DNA of 43,786 bases, taken from Campylobacteraceae bacterium (GTDB lineage Bacteria; Campylobacterota; Campylobacteria; Campylobacterales; Sulfurovaceae). The notes under the pieces are model-generated. The model saw only the letters and a program-made list of their open reading frames with translations. It searched no databases and was not told the DNA's origin. Position numbers and translations under genes: made by a program. Positions 34,186-42,322 of the stretch are shown piece by piece. The stretch spans positions 1 to 43,786 of the forward strand of contig JALVTH010000023.1 of the NCBI GenBank assembly GCA_027036015.1, written 5' to 3'. Positions within the stretch are counted from its first letter, which is position 1. Every line of letters starts with the position of its first letter.

Positions 34186-34797
34186 ATGATAAAATTTTTG
34201 CTCTCTTTTTTCTTTTTAAGTTTTGTTTTAGAAGGCCTCATAATTCCTACATCTCAAAGCACTTTTGTAAAAAGTGTTGATGGCAATAGTGTTACTTTAG
34301 GTAATAATATTGGCCAAAAAGGGCAAAATGCAATAGTTATTCGACAAATAAATGGAATGAACTATCTTATGGCTTATCTTCAATTAGAAGGAGGCAATCA
34401 AGCCAAAATTATCGATAGCGATCCATTAGGAGGTAATCCATTAGCAAACATTAAGCCAATTGTAAAAATAGGAGATACGGTTAAAAGTGCTTTTTTATAC
34501 AATAAAATTATGATTATTGCACCAAATAAAAGAGCTTATGAAGCGGCTAAAAATGAGCTTGGCTTTGCAACTTTCATTAAGCCAAATCTATTTGTAACTT
34601 ATCTCAAAGGAAATGCCCCAAGTAGTAGCGATTATAAAAATTTTGCCAAAATGGTTGGCATTGGGCTTTTTGCCATCGTAAAAAACAATATTTTGTCACT
34701 TTACGATCCAATAACGCAAGAAAATATCGCACAAGTTAAAATTAAGTATAATAATGATAAGAGTAGTTATCCTTTTTATAGCAATTTAACTCGGTAA
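34186..34797 (+). CDS. Exported protein with a PgbA-type N-terminal domain
   Basis: A 203-residue protein with a signal peptide (residues 1-16, hydrophobic core FLLSFFFLSFVL). The rest matches the domain found at the N terminus of Helicobacter plasminogen-binding protein PgbA: a STFVKSVDGNSVTLG start, then IKPIVKIGDTVKSAFLYNKIMIIAPN near 88-115, KPNLFVTYLKGNAPSSSDYKNF near 130-150 and IGLFAIV near 160. The long Lys/Glu-rich C-terminal tail of PgbA is missing, so this is the core domain only. The domain also occurs in free-living Campylobacterota; plasminogen binding should not be assumed. It is 9 bases upstream of the GlcD-type gene. Confidence 0.8.
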   Translation: MIKFLLSFFFLSFVLEGLIIPTSQSTFVKSVDGNSVTLGNNIGQKGQNAIVIRQINGMNYLMAYLQLEGGNQAKIIDSDPLGGNPLANIKPIVKIGDTVKSAFLYNKIMIIAPNKRAYEAAKNELGFATFIKPNLFVTYLKGNAPSSSDYKNFAKMVGIGLFAIVKNNILSLYDPITQENIAQVKIKYNNDKSSYPFYSNLTR

Positions 34798-34806
34798 GGA
34801 TTAAAG

Positions 34807-36192
34807 ATGAAAATAGAGCAAAAGGATATAGAGTATTTAAAAAGTATTGTAGGAAGCGAAAATGTTTTTAGCGACAAAGCACACAAAATTGCTTATAGCT
34901 ATGATGCAACAAGAGAGCGTTATGAGCCAGATTTAGTAGTTTTTCCAAGAAATGAAGAAGATGTAAGTAAAATTTTAAAATATTGTAACGAACGCCGTAT
35001 TGCAATTGTGCCAAGAGGGGCTGGAAGTGGCTTTACTGGAGGAGCTTTGCCAGTTAGTGGAGGTATTGTTTTAGCACTTGAAAAACATATGAATAAAATA
35101 ATTGAAATTGATTTAGAAAATATGTTAGCAATTGTTGAGCCAGGTGTTGTAAATAAGCAGCTTCAGCGTGCAGTAGAAGAAAAAGGGCTTTTTTATCCAC
35201 CAGATCCAGCAAGTGAAGAGTACTCTACAATTGGAGGAAATGTGAGTGAAAATGCTGGAGGAATGAGAGCAGCAAAGTATGGTTTGACAAAAGATTTCGT
35301 TGTAGCGCTTAGAGCTGTTTTGCCAAATGGAGATATTATTAGAGCTGGCAAAAAAACAATCAAAGATGTAGCTGGTTATAATGTGGCTGGGATTTTAATT
35401 GCAAGTGAGGGAACACTTGGAGTTATTACGCAAATTACATTAAAGCTTTTACCAAAACCAAAGTATGTTAAATCTTATATGGGTGTATTTAAAGATGTAA
35501 CAAGTGCAATGAATGCTGTTTTTAAATCGCTTGCAAGTGGAGCAAATCCGGTTGCAATGGAGTTTTTGGACTCTTTGGTAGTAAAAGCAGTAAAAGAAAA
35601 GCTCAATATTGAACTTCCAAGTGAAGCTGGAGCAATTTTGGTTGGTGATGTTGATGGAAATGTTTTGGAAGAAGTTGCATTTCAACTTGAAACTTTACAA
35701 AAATCGTTTAAAGAAAATGGAGCAATTGATTTTAAAGTTGCAAGCGATAAAAATGAGCGCGAGAAGCTTTGGAAGGCAAGAAGAGGTGCTTCACAATCGA
35801 TTACAATTTATGGAAGTAAAAAATTAAATGAAGATATTTCAGTACCACGAAGTATGTTACCAATTGCACTTGAAAAAATTTATGAAATTGGTAAAAAGTA
35901 TGATTTGGTAGTGCCTTGTTTTGGGCATGCGGGCGATGGGAATATTCATGTAAATGTTATGGTTGATGGCTCAAATAAAAAAGAGCTTGAAAAAGGGCAT
36001 AAAGCAATTAGAGAAATTTTTGAATTAGTTGTAAATCTTGGTGGGACATTAAGTGGAGAGCATGGTATTGGGCTTAGCAAGGCTGAGTTTATGAATATTG
36101 CTTTTAGTGAGGCCGAATTAAATCTTTTTAAAAGAATAAAAGAAGCATTTGATCCAAATGGTATTATGAATCCTGGTAAAATGGGTTTATAG
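34807..36192 (+). CDS. FAD-linked oxidase, GlcD type (glycolate/D-lactate dehydrogenase)
   Basis: A 461-residue flavoprotein of the VAO/PCMH family. The FAD pyrophosphate loop VPRGAGSGFTGGALP is near residue 72, PPDPASEEYSTIGGNVSENAGGMRAAKYG near 130 is the GlcD signature, and the C-terminal VPCFGHAGDGNIHVNV near 370 and GGTLSGEHGIGLSKAEFM near 410 hold the active-site His residues. It would oxidise a 2-hydroxy acid such as glycolate or D-lactate. GlcE and GlcF subunits are absent, which favours a stand-alone D-lactate-type enzyme or a partner elsewhere. The ATG has an AAGGATT site. The YihY gene begins 3 bases later. Confidence 0.92.
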   Translation: MKIEQKDIEYLKSIVGSENVFSDKAHKIAYSYDATRERYEPDLVVFPRNEEDVSKILKYCNERRIAIVPRGAGSGFTGGALPVSGGIVLALEKHMNKIIEIDLENMLAIVEPGVVNKQLQRAVEEKGLFYPPDPASEEYSTIGGNVSENAGGMRAAKYGLTKDFVVALRAVLPNGDIIRAGKKTIKDVAGYNVAGILIASEGTLGVITQITLKLLPKPKYVKSYMGVFKDVTSAMNAVFKSLASGANPVAMEFLDSLVVKAVKEKLNIELPSEAGAILVGDVDGNVLEEVAFQLETLQKSFKENGAIDFKVASDKNEREKLWKARRGASQSITIYGSKKLNEDISVPRSMLPIALEKIYEIGKKYDLVVPCFGHAGDGNIHVNVMVDGSNKKELEKGHKAIREIFELVVNLGGTLSGEHGIGLSKAEFMNIAFSEAELNLFKRIKEAFDPNGIMNPGKMGL

Positions 36193-36195
36193 AGG

Positions 36196-36963
36196 ATGGA
36201 TATCAAAAAGCTTTTTTCGTTTTTTCAAAATTTTTTAAAAGATTTTTTTGATCCTAAGCTTAGCTTTTATGCTGCAAGCATGAGCTGGGCGACACTTTTT
36301 TTTATTATTCCACTTTTTGTTATTATTTTTTCTATTATTTTACATACGCCCATTTTTAATGAATATTATGAAAACATTCATAATCTAATAAGCCAATATC
36401 TTATGCCAACAAATAGTAAAGTGGTTATGCATTTTATTGATGAATTTGTAAAAAATGCTTCAAAAATTGGTTATATTGGTTTTTTTTATGTTATACTTGC
36501 TGCAATTTTCTTTTTTAGAGATTTTGATTTTATCATTAATGATATTTTTGAAGAGAAGCGAAGAGGCTTTTTTGCAACAATTGCAGTTTATGGTGGATTA
36601 CTTATTTTAATTCCGCTATCAATTGCGGCAACGCTTTGGTTTATTTATGCTCTTAAACATTTTTTGGGATTTACACCAATATTTTTGCAATTTTTTTTGC
36701 TTTGGGGCGTTATTTTAGCAATTTATTACATTACGCCAAAAGAAGAGATTCCTTTTAAAATAGCAGCCCTTAGTTCTTTTATTGCTACAATTGTTTGGTT
36801 TTTAGCTAAAACTATATTTATTTTTTATGTTTATTATAATAAAACATATACAACAATTTATGGAGCTATTTCAATTATGTTATTTTTGTTTTTATGGATT
36901 TATATTTCATGGCTTATCTTTTTGCATGGATTACAACTTTGCAAAGTGTTGTTAAAAGAATAA
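36196..36963 (+). CDS. YihY/BrkB-family membrane protein
   Basis: A 255-residue inner-membrane protein with about six hydrophobic helices (roughly 25-50, 95-115, 130-155, 165-180, 190-215 and 220-245). The ASMSWATLFFIIPLFVII start and TTIYGAISIMLFLFLWIYISWLIFLHGLQL end are the UPF0761 (YihY, formerly BrkB) signature. It was once called RNase BN, which is wrong. The biochemical role is unknown. It follows the oxidase by 3 bases and precedes the two-component pair. Confidence 0.9.
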   Translation: MDIKKLFSFFQNFLKDFFDPKLSFYAASMSWATLFFIIPLFVIIFSIILHTPIFNEYYENIHNLISQYLMPTNSKVVMHFIDEFVKNASKIGYIGFFYVILAAIFFFRDFDFIINDIFEEKRRGFFATIAVYGGLLILIPLSIAATLWFIYALKHFLGFTPIFLQFFLLWGVILAIYYITPKEEIPFKIAALSSFIATIVWFLAKTIFIFYVYYNKTYTTIYGAISIMLFLFLWIYISWLIFLHGLQLCKVLLKE

Positions 36964-36996
36964 TAATCAACAAAAAATGCACAAAAAGAAGTTAAA

Positions 36997-37659
36997 ATGG
37001 GCTTTATGAATAAGATATTGCTTTTAGAAGACGACGATTTATTAAATGAAATTATTACCGAATTTTTGCAAGAAAATGGCTTTGAAGTAGAGAGCTTTTT
37101 TGATGGCGAAGCAGCTTTTGATGCAATTGAGCAAAACAAATATGATATGCTTTTGCTTGATATCAATGTGCCAAACATTGATGGCTTTGAGATTTTAAGC
37201 TATTTAAGAGAAATAAAAAACAAAACACCAATTATTTTTATTACCTCATTAACGAATGTTGCAAACATTAAAAAAGCTTTCGATTTGGGAGTGAATGATT
37301 ATTTAAAAAAGCCCTTTGATTTAGAAGAGCTTTTAATTCGAATGAAGTATCATTTAAAAGAGCGCTCAAAAGAGATTTTTCAATTTAATAATTACACCTT
37401 TAATGCAAAAGAGTATATTTTAGAAAAAGATGGGCAAAGAATAGATTTAAAACAAAAAGAAGCCGCCATTTTGCACTATTTTTTACTCCATCCAAAAGAG
37501 GTTATCTCTTCGCAAGAGTTAATTGCTAATATTTGGCAAGGAGAAAAAGAGCCAACGGATGCTACAATAAGAACCTATATTAAAAATTTAAGAAAAATCT
37601 TTGGAAGTGATGCAATAGAAAATATAAAAGGACTTGGCTATCGATTTAACCTATTATGA
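36997..37659 (+). CDS. OmpR-family response regulator (second pair)
   Basis: A 220-residue regulator. Acidic residues EDDD are at about 11-14, phospho-acceptor Asp55 is in LLLDINVP, Thr/Ser is in ITSLT near 83, and Lys in NDYLKKPFDLEEL near 105; the winged helix from about 130 ends GLGYRF. ATG 36997 or the ATG three codons later could start it; an AGAAG site favours the first. It is close in sequence to the regulator at 20947 (both carry YLKKPFDLEELL) and overlaps its kinase gene by 26 bases. Together they resemble the ArsR/ArsS-type acid or redox sensing pairs of Campylobacterota, but the signal is unknown. Confidence 0.92.
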   Translation: MGFMNKILLLEDDDLLNEIITEFLQENGFEVESFFDGEAAFDAIEQNKYDMLLLDINVPNIDGFEILSYLREIKNKTPIIFITSLTNVANIKKAFDLGVNDYLKKPFDLEELLIRMKYHLKERSKEIFQFNNYTFNAKEYILEKDGQRIDLKQKEAAILHYFLLHPKEVISSQELIANIWQGEKEPTDATIRTYIKNLRKIFGSDAIENIKGLGYRFNLL

Positions 37660-38830
37660 AAAAAAATCGCTCTATCGCTTTTTGGGGCTCTATTTAAGTT
37701 CTATACTTTTGCTCCTTGTAATTATTGGCTATTTGTTTTATCAAAATCATGCAAGAATGCTGATTAACAAAACAAAATATGAAATGCTTTATCAAGCACG
37801 AGTTATTGAAGCTCAGCTTTTTGAAGCACAAATGAAAGGGGAGTTTTTTCATACTAAAGAGGTTTTGATTGAACTTGAACCTTCAAAATATGACATTGCA
37901 TTTTTAGATAAAAATTTTAAGCCGCTTTTTAGTCAGTTTAAAACGCCAATTAAAGCAGAGAAAAATTTTTATATGCAAGATGGTGAGTGTTTTAGTATTG
38001 TGCGCTTTCCTTCAAATGGGCTTAATGTTGCTTATATAGTGCTAAGAGATAAAGAGCTTAGCAAAGAGCTTTTGTATTTAAAGCTAAAAATTGCTTTGAT
38101 GATTTTGATTGCTTTTTTGGTAATGGCTGGAGTTGGTTTTTATCTTTCTAAACTCTTTTTAAAACCAATTCGAGAAAAAATTGAAGCTTTTGATAAATTT
38201 ATTGAAGATACAACACATGAGCTAAATACCCCAATAAGTGCTATTTTAATGACTATTCAAACACTAAAAGGAGTTGAAGAGAAAAAGCTTAAAAGGCTTC
38301 AAGCAAGTGCTAAAAGACTTAGCACAATGTATGAATCGCTCTCTTATTATTTACACAAAGAAGTTGAAGAGCCCAAAAAAGAAGAGTTTAATTTGCAAGA
38401 GTTAATAGAAGAGAAAATTGAGCAAATGAAAATAATAGCAGAGGCAAAGCATATTCAAATTGAATCTTTTCTTGAGCCTTTTTGGGTTTTTGCAAGTAAA
38501 GAAGATATAGGTAAAATTATTAATAATTTACTCTCTAATGCTATAAAATATAGTTTCCAAAAAGGAAAAATAAGGGTAGTTTTAAAAGAAGGAGAATTAA
38601 AAATTTGCGATGAGGGTATTGGAATTGAACAAGAAGCAATTAAAGATATTTTCAAACGCTATCGCCGTTTTAATAAAGAGCAAGGTGGCTTTGGAATTGG
38701 GCTTAGTATTGTAGCAGATATTGCAAAAGAGTATGATTTAACAATAAAAGTAGAGTCGCAAAAAAATAAAGGAACGTGCTTTTTTATCAATTTTAATACG
38801 ATTAAAGTTAGCCCCAAAGAGGCTATTTAG
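37634..38830 (+). CDS. Sensor histidine kinase (intact)
   Basis: A 398-residue membrane kinase partnered with the regulator upstream. Transmembrane helices lie near residues 14-37 and 150-172, with a periplasmic or sensing domain between. The H-box FIEDTTHELNTPISAI has the phospho-acceptor His near 195. The N-box IINNLLSNAIKYS is complete, as are the D-box CDEGIGIEQEA, the F-box FKRYRRF and the G-box GGFGIGLSIV. The start is taken as TTG 37634 within the regulator, because no ATG occurs in frame before the first helix; the ATG at 37656 is in another frame and stops at once. The 3' end overlaps the convergent secreted gene by 8 bases. Confidence 0.93.
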   Translation: MAIDLTYYEKKSLYRFLGLYLSSILLLLVIIGYLFYQNHARMLINKTKYEMLYQARVIEAQLFEAQMKGEFFHTKEVLIELEPSKYDIAFLDKNFKPLFSQFKTPIKAEKNFYMQDGECFSIVRFPSNGLNVAYIVLRDKELSKELLYLKLKIALMILIAFLVMAGVGFYLSKLFLKPIREKIEAFDKFIEDTTHELNTPISAILMTIQTLKGVEEKKLKRLQASAKRLSTMYESLSYYLHKEVEEPKKEEFNLQELIEEKIEQMKIIAEAKHIQIESFLEPFWVFASKEDIGKIINNLLSNAIKYSFQKGKIRVVLKEGELKICDEGIGIEQEAIKDIFKRYRRFNKEQGGFGIGLSIVADIAKEYDLTIKVESQKNKGTCFFINFNTIKVSPKEAI

Positions 38831-39500
38831 CTACAGGTTTTGGGGCTTTTGAATAGACGCAAAATGGTTTTGAGCGATAAAAGATGGAATCATCTTTTGC
38901 ATTGCTAAAGCCAAGCCATACATCACAAGAGCTTGTTGGTCCAAAATCACTTACAAATCCTTTTGGAATATGCCAAATATAAGAGCCGCTTGATGCTTTA
39001 GTTTTGCAATCGTTCATATGTGGTTCTCTTTCGTGCCCTCCTATAAGTGCAGTAATACAAATATTGTTTGTTTTGTTTGTTTTCCATTTGATGGTATAAG
39101 TTTTGCCCTCAATTAAGTGAGCATGTGGATAAGGAAAAAGTAAGATAAAAAAAGGTTTTTTTGACTTACTTACAAAATAAGTTGGGCTTTGGTAGAGCAA
39201 ATTACAGCAGTTGTCTTTTTCAAAAATAAATGAGAGTTTTTCTTTTTTTATGATATTGCTTGGGACTTTCCATTTTACTTTTTTTGCTTGTAAAGTTGTA
39301 TGGCAATGATTGATTGAAGGATAAACTTTATTACCAATTATTGGCTTAATACACACTTTACCTTTAAGATTCGTTTGCCATTTGATAGTATAGGTTTTGC
39401 CAGCATACAAGGTTGAATGAGCTTTTGGCAAAATCATAGTAACTGAAGATGCAAAAGCTAAGCCACTCAAAAATAAAGGCATTAAAATTTTAGTTTTCAT
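38823..39500 (-). CDS. Secreted protein with a duplicated Ig-like domain
   Basis: A 225-residue exported protein with a signal peptide (1-18, core LMPLFLSGLAFASS). Two tandem units of about 95 residues follow, each beginning with a P-x-A-H-x-x-L/I-x-x-GKTYTIKWxTN strand (near residues 26 and 129), a V/I-C-I Cys strand, a second Cys about 20 residues later, and a W-x-I/V-P element. The pattern looks like a beta-sandwich domain of the Kre9/Knh1-like sort seen in bacterial cell-surface proteins. Eight or so cysteines suggest disulfides. No known function. It converges with the kinase gene. Confidence 0.8.
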   Translation of the reverse strand: MKTKILMPLFLSGLAFASSVTMILPKAHSTLYAGKTYTIKWQTNLKGKVCIKPIIGNKVYPSINHCHTTLQAKKVKWKVPSNIIKKEKLSFIFEKDNCCNLLYQSPTYFVSKSKKPFFILLFPYPHAHLIEGKTYTIKWKTNKTNNICITALIGGHEREPHMNDCKTKASSGSYIWHIPKGFVSDFGPTSSCDVWLGFSNAKDDSIFYRSKPFCVYSKAPKPVAK

Positions 39501-39605
39501 GATACATCCTTTAAGTTTTTCTTATATTTTAAAACTAATGAGTAAATCAAAGGTAAATGAAAGATTAGTAGCTTAAATTAATGGAGGTAAAAAGCCTAAA
39601 AAGGC

Positions 39606-39998
39606 TTATTGTTGCTTTTTCCAAGCGCGGTATTTTTCTAAATCACTACCAACAAGTTCTAAACAAATTGTAAGTACTAAAGCATCATCAACAAATCCTG
39701 CAACTGGAATAAAATCTGGAATTACATCTATTGGGCTTAAAACATAAAGCAAGGCAACGACAATTGCTGCAATTGTGCCAATTGGAACTTCGTCATATTT
39801 ACCACTTATATAATCTTTTAGCATATTATAAAGTTCAATGACATCATCAAGAAGCTTTGCAAAAATAGAATTGGATTTAAGCTTTTCATAAATTTTATCC
39901 CAATTATCTATAACTTTTTTAGTATCTTCTTTTTCATTAAAATTATTGATTTTTTCTTGCAAAATTTTTTTTGCATCATCTTTGCTGAAATTTGCCAT
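39606..39998 (-). CDS. DUF1232 (YkvA-like) membrane protein overlapping csx1
   Basis: A 130-residue protein. The first 65 residues are charged and helical; the core (about 72-112) has the DUF1232 motif LSPIDVIPDFIPVAGFVDDALVL next to a hydrophobic stretch IAAIVVALLYV, giving one or two membrane helices. The family is widespread and of unknown function. Its ATG lies inside the 3' end of the CARF-HEPN gene (23-base overlap), and an AAGGAGA site precedes it, so the two proteins are translationally coupled. That links it to the type III CRISPR response by position. A membrane role downstream of, or buffering, the ribonuclease is inference. Confidence 0.85.
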   Translation of the reverse strand: MANFSKDDAKKILQEKINNFNEKEDTKKVIDNWDKIYEKLKSNSIFAKLLDDVIELYNMLKDYISGKYDEVPIGTIAAIVVALLYVLSPIDVIPDFIPVAGFVDDALVLTICLELVGSDLEKYRAWKKQQ

Positions 39999-41211
39999 GA
40001 GTTCTCCTTTTTTTGAAATTGATTTTACTGGTTACTTGGAGATTTTTTAATATATCTTCTTGAAGAAATTTTGAAATTGTTTGAAGTTCTTGATGAAGTT
40101 TGGCTTTAATATCTTCTTTATGCTCTTTTGTGCTTATATGGGTGAGTTTATTGCGCAAAATTCTTAATTCATTATAAGTTGTTCCCAATTTTTCAAAAAG
40201 CTCTTTATTTTTTTCATAAAGAGTAGGGTAATTTTTGTCGTAATAGTTTGCTTTGTAATTTTCAATTGTTTTTTGAGAGATAAAACTAACAATTGATTGA
40301 TTAAGGCTATATATATCTAAATTGTTTTGAGCATAGGTTGAAATTAAGCCTTTTTCATTAAATTTTATACGACAATAGTTACGAAAACCTTCAAAAAGAT
40401 AAGTAAGTGCAGCCAAAAGATAGTTTTTGCTATACATTAGCTTAGCAATGATTAAATATTGCTCATAAAGAGTGTTTTGTTCGAAATTTTCAAAAATTTT
40501 GAGCTCAGTTTGGATTGTCTCAAAAAGAGTATTTAAATGATCAAATTTAGGATTTTTTTTAGCCTCATTGAGCACTTTCATAAGATTGATATAAGCTTTT
40601 TGCAACCCTACAAAATCATTTGAAAGTAAAGCATGTGAAAAGTTTGCAAAAGCTTGTGTATTAAAATCTTTTATTTGGGTTGTATTTTGAAAATTGAGTG
40701 TTCTAATAAACCCACTCAAAAGAAGTGAAAGCTCAGTAATATCAAGATAGTTGTTTAACTCAATATATTCATATTTTTTATAAGCCTCAATTTGTTTGGC
40801 AAACAAAATTGTTAAATTGGTATTGTTTAAAAAGCGATGCAAGGTAGCTGAAAAAATTGCAGAAATTGGCTGGTGGCGAAATCCATGAGTAATATCTAAA
40901 ATTATTTTTTCATTATCCTTTGCTTTTTCAATAATTGTAAAAATATTTTCGAAAATATCATCTAAACTGTTATCTTGAATTTCTATTATTGTGCATTTAA
41001 AAGCTTTAAAATCGACTAAGTCATTTTGATAATTGATTGCTTCTTTGGTTCCAATAAAGAAAAAGTCTTCATTTGGATAATTTTGGGTAAGAAAGTGAGT
41101 GGAGTTGTGGTAATTGCCACTTTTTTTATCAATTTGAGTGGCATCATAAAAGGCAGTCGTTTTATTGCCATCTCTATCTTTGCCAGCCAAGCCTAAAATT
41201 GAAATTATCAT
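39976..41211 (-). CDS. csx1: CARF-HEPN effector, Csx1 type (DxTHG family)
   Basis: A 411-residue CRISPR-associated protein of the TM1812/Csx1 (DxTHG) family. The N-terminal Rossmann-like CARF domain (about 1-165) carries ILGLAG at the start and the family motif DITHGFRHQP at 106-115, expected to bind cyclic oligoadenylate made by Cas10. The C-terminal HEPN domain has the RNase motif RNKLTH (Arg353, His358, RX4H) preceded by an LRILR helix. On activation such enzymes cut RNA broadly. The ATG has an AAAGGAGC site and a TGC-TATAAT promoter just upstream. No cas10, csm/cmr genes or CRISPR array accompany it here, so it would act in trans with a system elsewhere. DUF1232 overlaps its end; two WYL regulators lie upstream. 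Confidence 0.92.
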   Translation of the reverse strand: MIISILGLAGKDRDGNKTTAFYDATQIDKKSGNYHNSTHFLTQNYPNEDFFFIGTKEAINYQNDLVDFKAFKCTIIEIQDNSLDDIFENIFTIIEKAKDNEKIILDITHGFRHQPISAIFSATLHRFLNNTNLTILFAKQIEAYKKYEYIELNNYLDITELSLLLSGFIRTLNFQNTTQIKDFNTQAFANFSHALLSNDFVGLQKAYINLMKVLNEAKKNPKFDHLNTLFETIQTELKIFENFEQNTLYEQYLIIAKLMYSKNYLLAALTYLFEGFRNYCRIKFNEKGLISTYAQNNLDIYSLNQSIVSFISQKTIENYKANYYDKNYPTLYEKNKELFEKLGTTYNELRILRNKLTHISTKEHKEDIKAKLHQELQTISKFLQEDILKNLQVTSKINFKKRRTHGKFQQR

Positions 41212-41229
41212 TTATGCTCCTTTTTCTTA

Positions 41230-41238
41230 ATTATAGCA
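41230..41238 (-). promoter_or_regulatory. Extended -10 promoter of csx1
   Basis: TGCTATAAT on the minus strand (41238-41230) lies in the 30-base gap between the WYL gene and csx1, about 19 bases before the ATG. It would let csx1 and the DUF1232 gene be transcribed apart from the regulators. A similar TTTGC-TATACT precedes the WYL gene at 42323. Confidence 0.45.
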
Positions 41239-41241
41239 AAA

Positions 41242-42216
41242 TTATAGGTATTTAATTTGATTTTCTTGGGCTATTTGGAGTTTTTTAAGATAAGCTTCTT
41301 GCAACTTTTTTGGTTTAAGAATGATTAAATCAGGCATCCATTTTTGAATTAAAGGTAAAATTTCAAGCTCTTGGGTATACTCTAAAGAAAAAATAACGCT
41401 TCCATCGCTATCTTCTTTAATAAATTGTTGTGAAGGCAAAAGTTTTTTCATATCTTTTTTAAAATAGTGGGCAACATTTGGTGTCGCTTTAATGTAAGCT
41501 TTTTTTGGAGTTTTTCCAAAGAGTGTTAAAGCATGTTGCATACGCTTTAAAAATTCAAGATATTTTTGAATTTCATTTGAATCAAGCAAAAGAGGCTTTT
41601 TACTCTCTTTAATGTTTGTTATGAAATTAAGTTGTAATAACTCAAGTTTTTTAGAAGGCTTAATAATGGCAATATACCAGTTGTTGTTTGAAAAAATGAG
41701 TCTAAAAGCTCGGACATTTTTATACTCTTTTTTCTTTTTTCCAAAACAATAGGTAATATTGAGTGTTTTTTGCTTTTTAACATACTCTTTTAACTCATTA
41801 AAAAAGGCTTTGGTTTGAGGATTTGTGAGGCTATCCATTGTATAATTTTTAAATACAAAGATTGATTTGTCTTTATTAATAAGTTTTTTTAGGCTATTTT
41901 TTTCTAAATTTTTAAAAATATTTGGGTCAAATTCCCTTGCCATTTGTAAAAGTTCTGAAACATCGTTGCTATATTTAAAAAAATATTCAATTATATTTGA
42001 AATATAAATGAGTTTATAAACTTTCTTTCTTGATTTTTTAATGGCTATAATATGGCTATAGAGTTCTTGTAATTCTTTTAAATAGCGCTCAAGTGTACGC
42101 TTAGAACATTGGAGTTCCTCTAATATATGAGGGTTATCAGTACTGATTTCTTGCTCTTTGATAAAAATATGCATCAGTTTATAGAGTGCCTGAACTTTGG
42201 TTATTTTTGTAGACAT
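41242..42216 (-). CDS. WYL-domain transcription regulator, copy 1 (adjacent to csx1)
   Basis: A 324-residue regulator. The N-terminal winged helix (about 1-65; LYKLMHIFIKEQEISTDNPHI, then CSKRTLERYLKELQELY) would bind DNA. The WYL domain follows (about 125-205), with the NNWYIAII core and a basic cleft, and a C-terminal WCX-like part (about 235-320). WYL domains bind nucleotide or nucleic-acid ligands, and such regulators are common beside CRISPR genes. The ATG at 42216 is used because AAAGG is six bases before it; the open frame extends upstream to a TTG inside the promoter. Upstream it carries TTTGACGCA, 9 bases, TATAAT. It is paralogous to the gene at 42323. Confidence 0.9.
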   Translation of the reverse strand: MSTKITKVQALYKLMHIFIKEQEISTDNPHILEELQCSKRTLERYLKELQELYSHIIAIKKSRKKVYKLIYISNIIEYFFKYSNDVSELLQMAREFDPNIFKNLEKNSLKKLINKDKSIFVFKNYTMDSLTNPQTKAFFNELKEYVKKQKTLNITYCFGKKKKEYKNVRAFRLIFSNNNWYIAIIKPSKKLELLQLNFITNIKESKKPLLLDSNEIQKYLEFLKRMQHALTLFGKTPKKAYIKATPNVAHYFKKDMKKLLPSQQFIKEDSDGSVIFSLEYTQELEILPLIQKWMPDLIILKPKKLQEAYLKKLQIAQENQIKYL

Positions 42217-42238
42217 CAAAAACCTTTGTTTTTTTGAT

Positions 42239-42262
42239 ATTATAGAAAAAAACTGCGTCAAA
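42239..42262 (-). promoter_or_regulatory. Promoter of WYL copy 1 with a csx20-like operator element
   Basis: On the minus strand TTTGACGCA (42262-42254), nine bases and TATAAT (42244-42239) repeat exactly the arrangement at csx20 (3708-3685). The distance is too short for a -35/-10 pair, so the element looks like an operator. Here it has no inverted second arm that I can see. Confidence 0.5.
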
Positions 42263-42322
42263 TCTTGTCGAGAAAAAGAAGCTTTTTAGTTTTTGTAAAA
42301 ATTTTAGTTTAAAAAGAAAAAA

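Noticed and set aside
42217-42261. 15-residue N-terminal extension of WYL copy 1 from a TTG
   Set aside because: The TTG lies within the promoter element upstream of the -10 box and so is unlikely to be transcribed.
42239-42262. TTGACG and TATAAT as a normal sigma-70 -35/-10 pair
   Set aside because: The gap is 11 bases at both sites rather than about 17, so the upstream element is better read as an operator.
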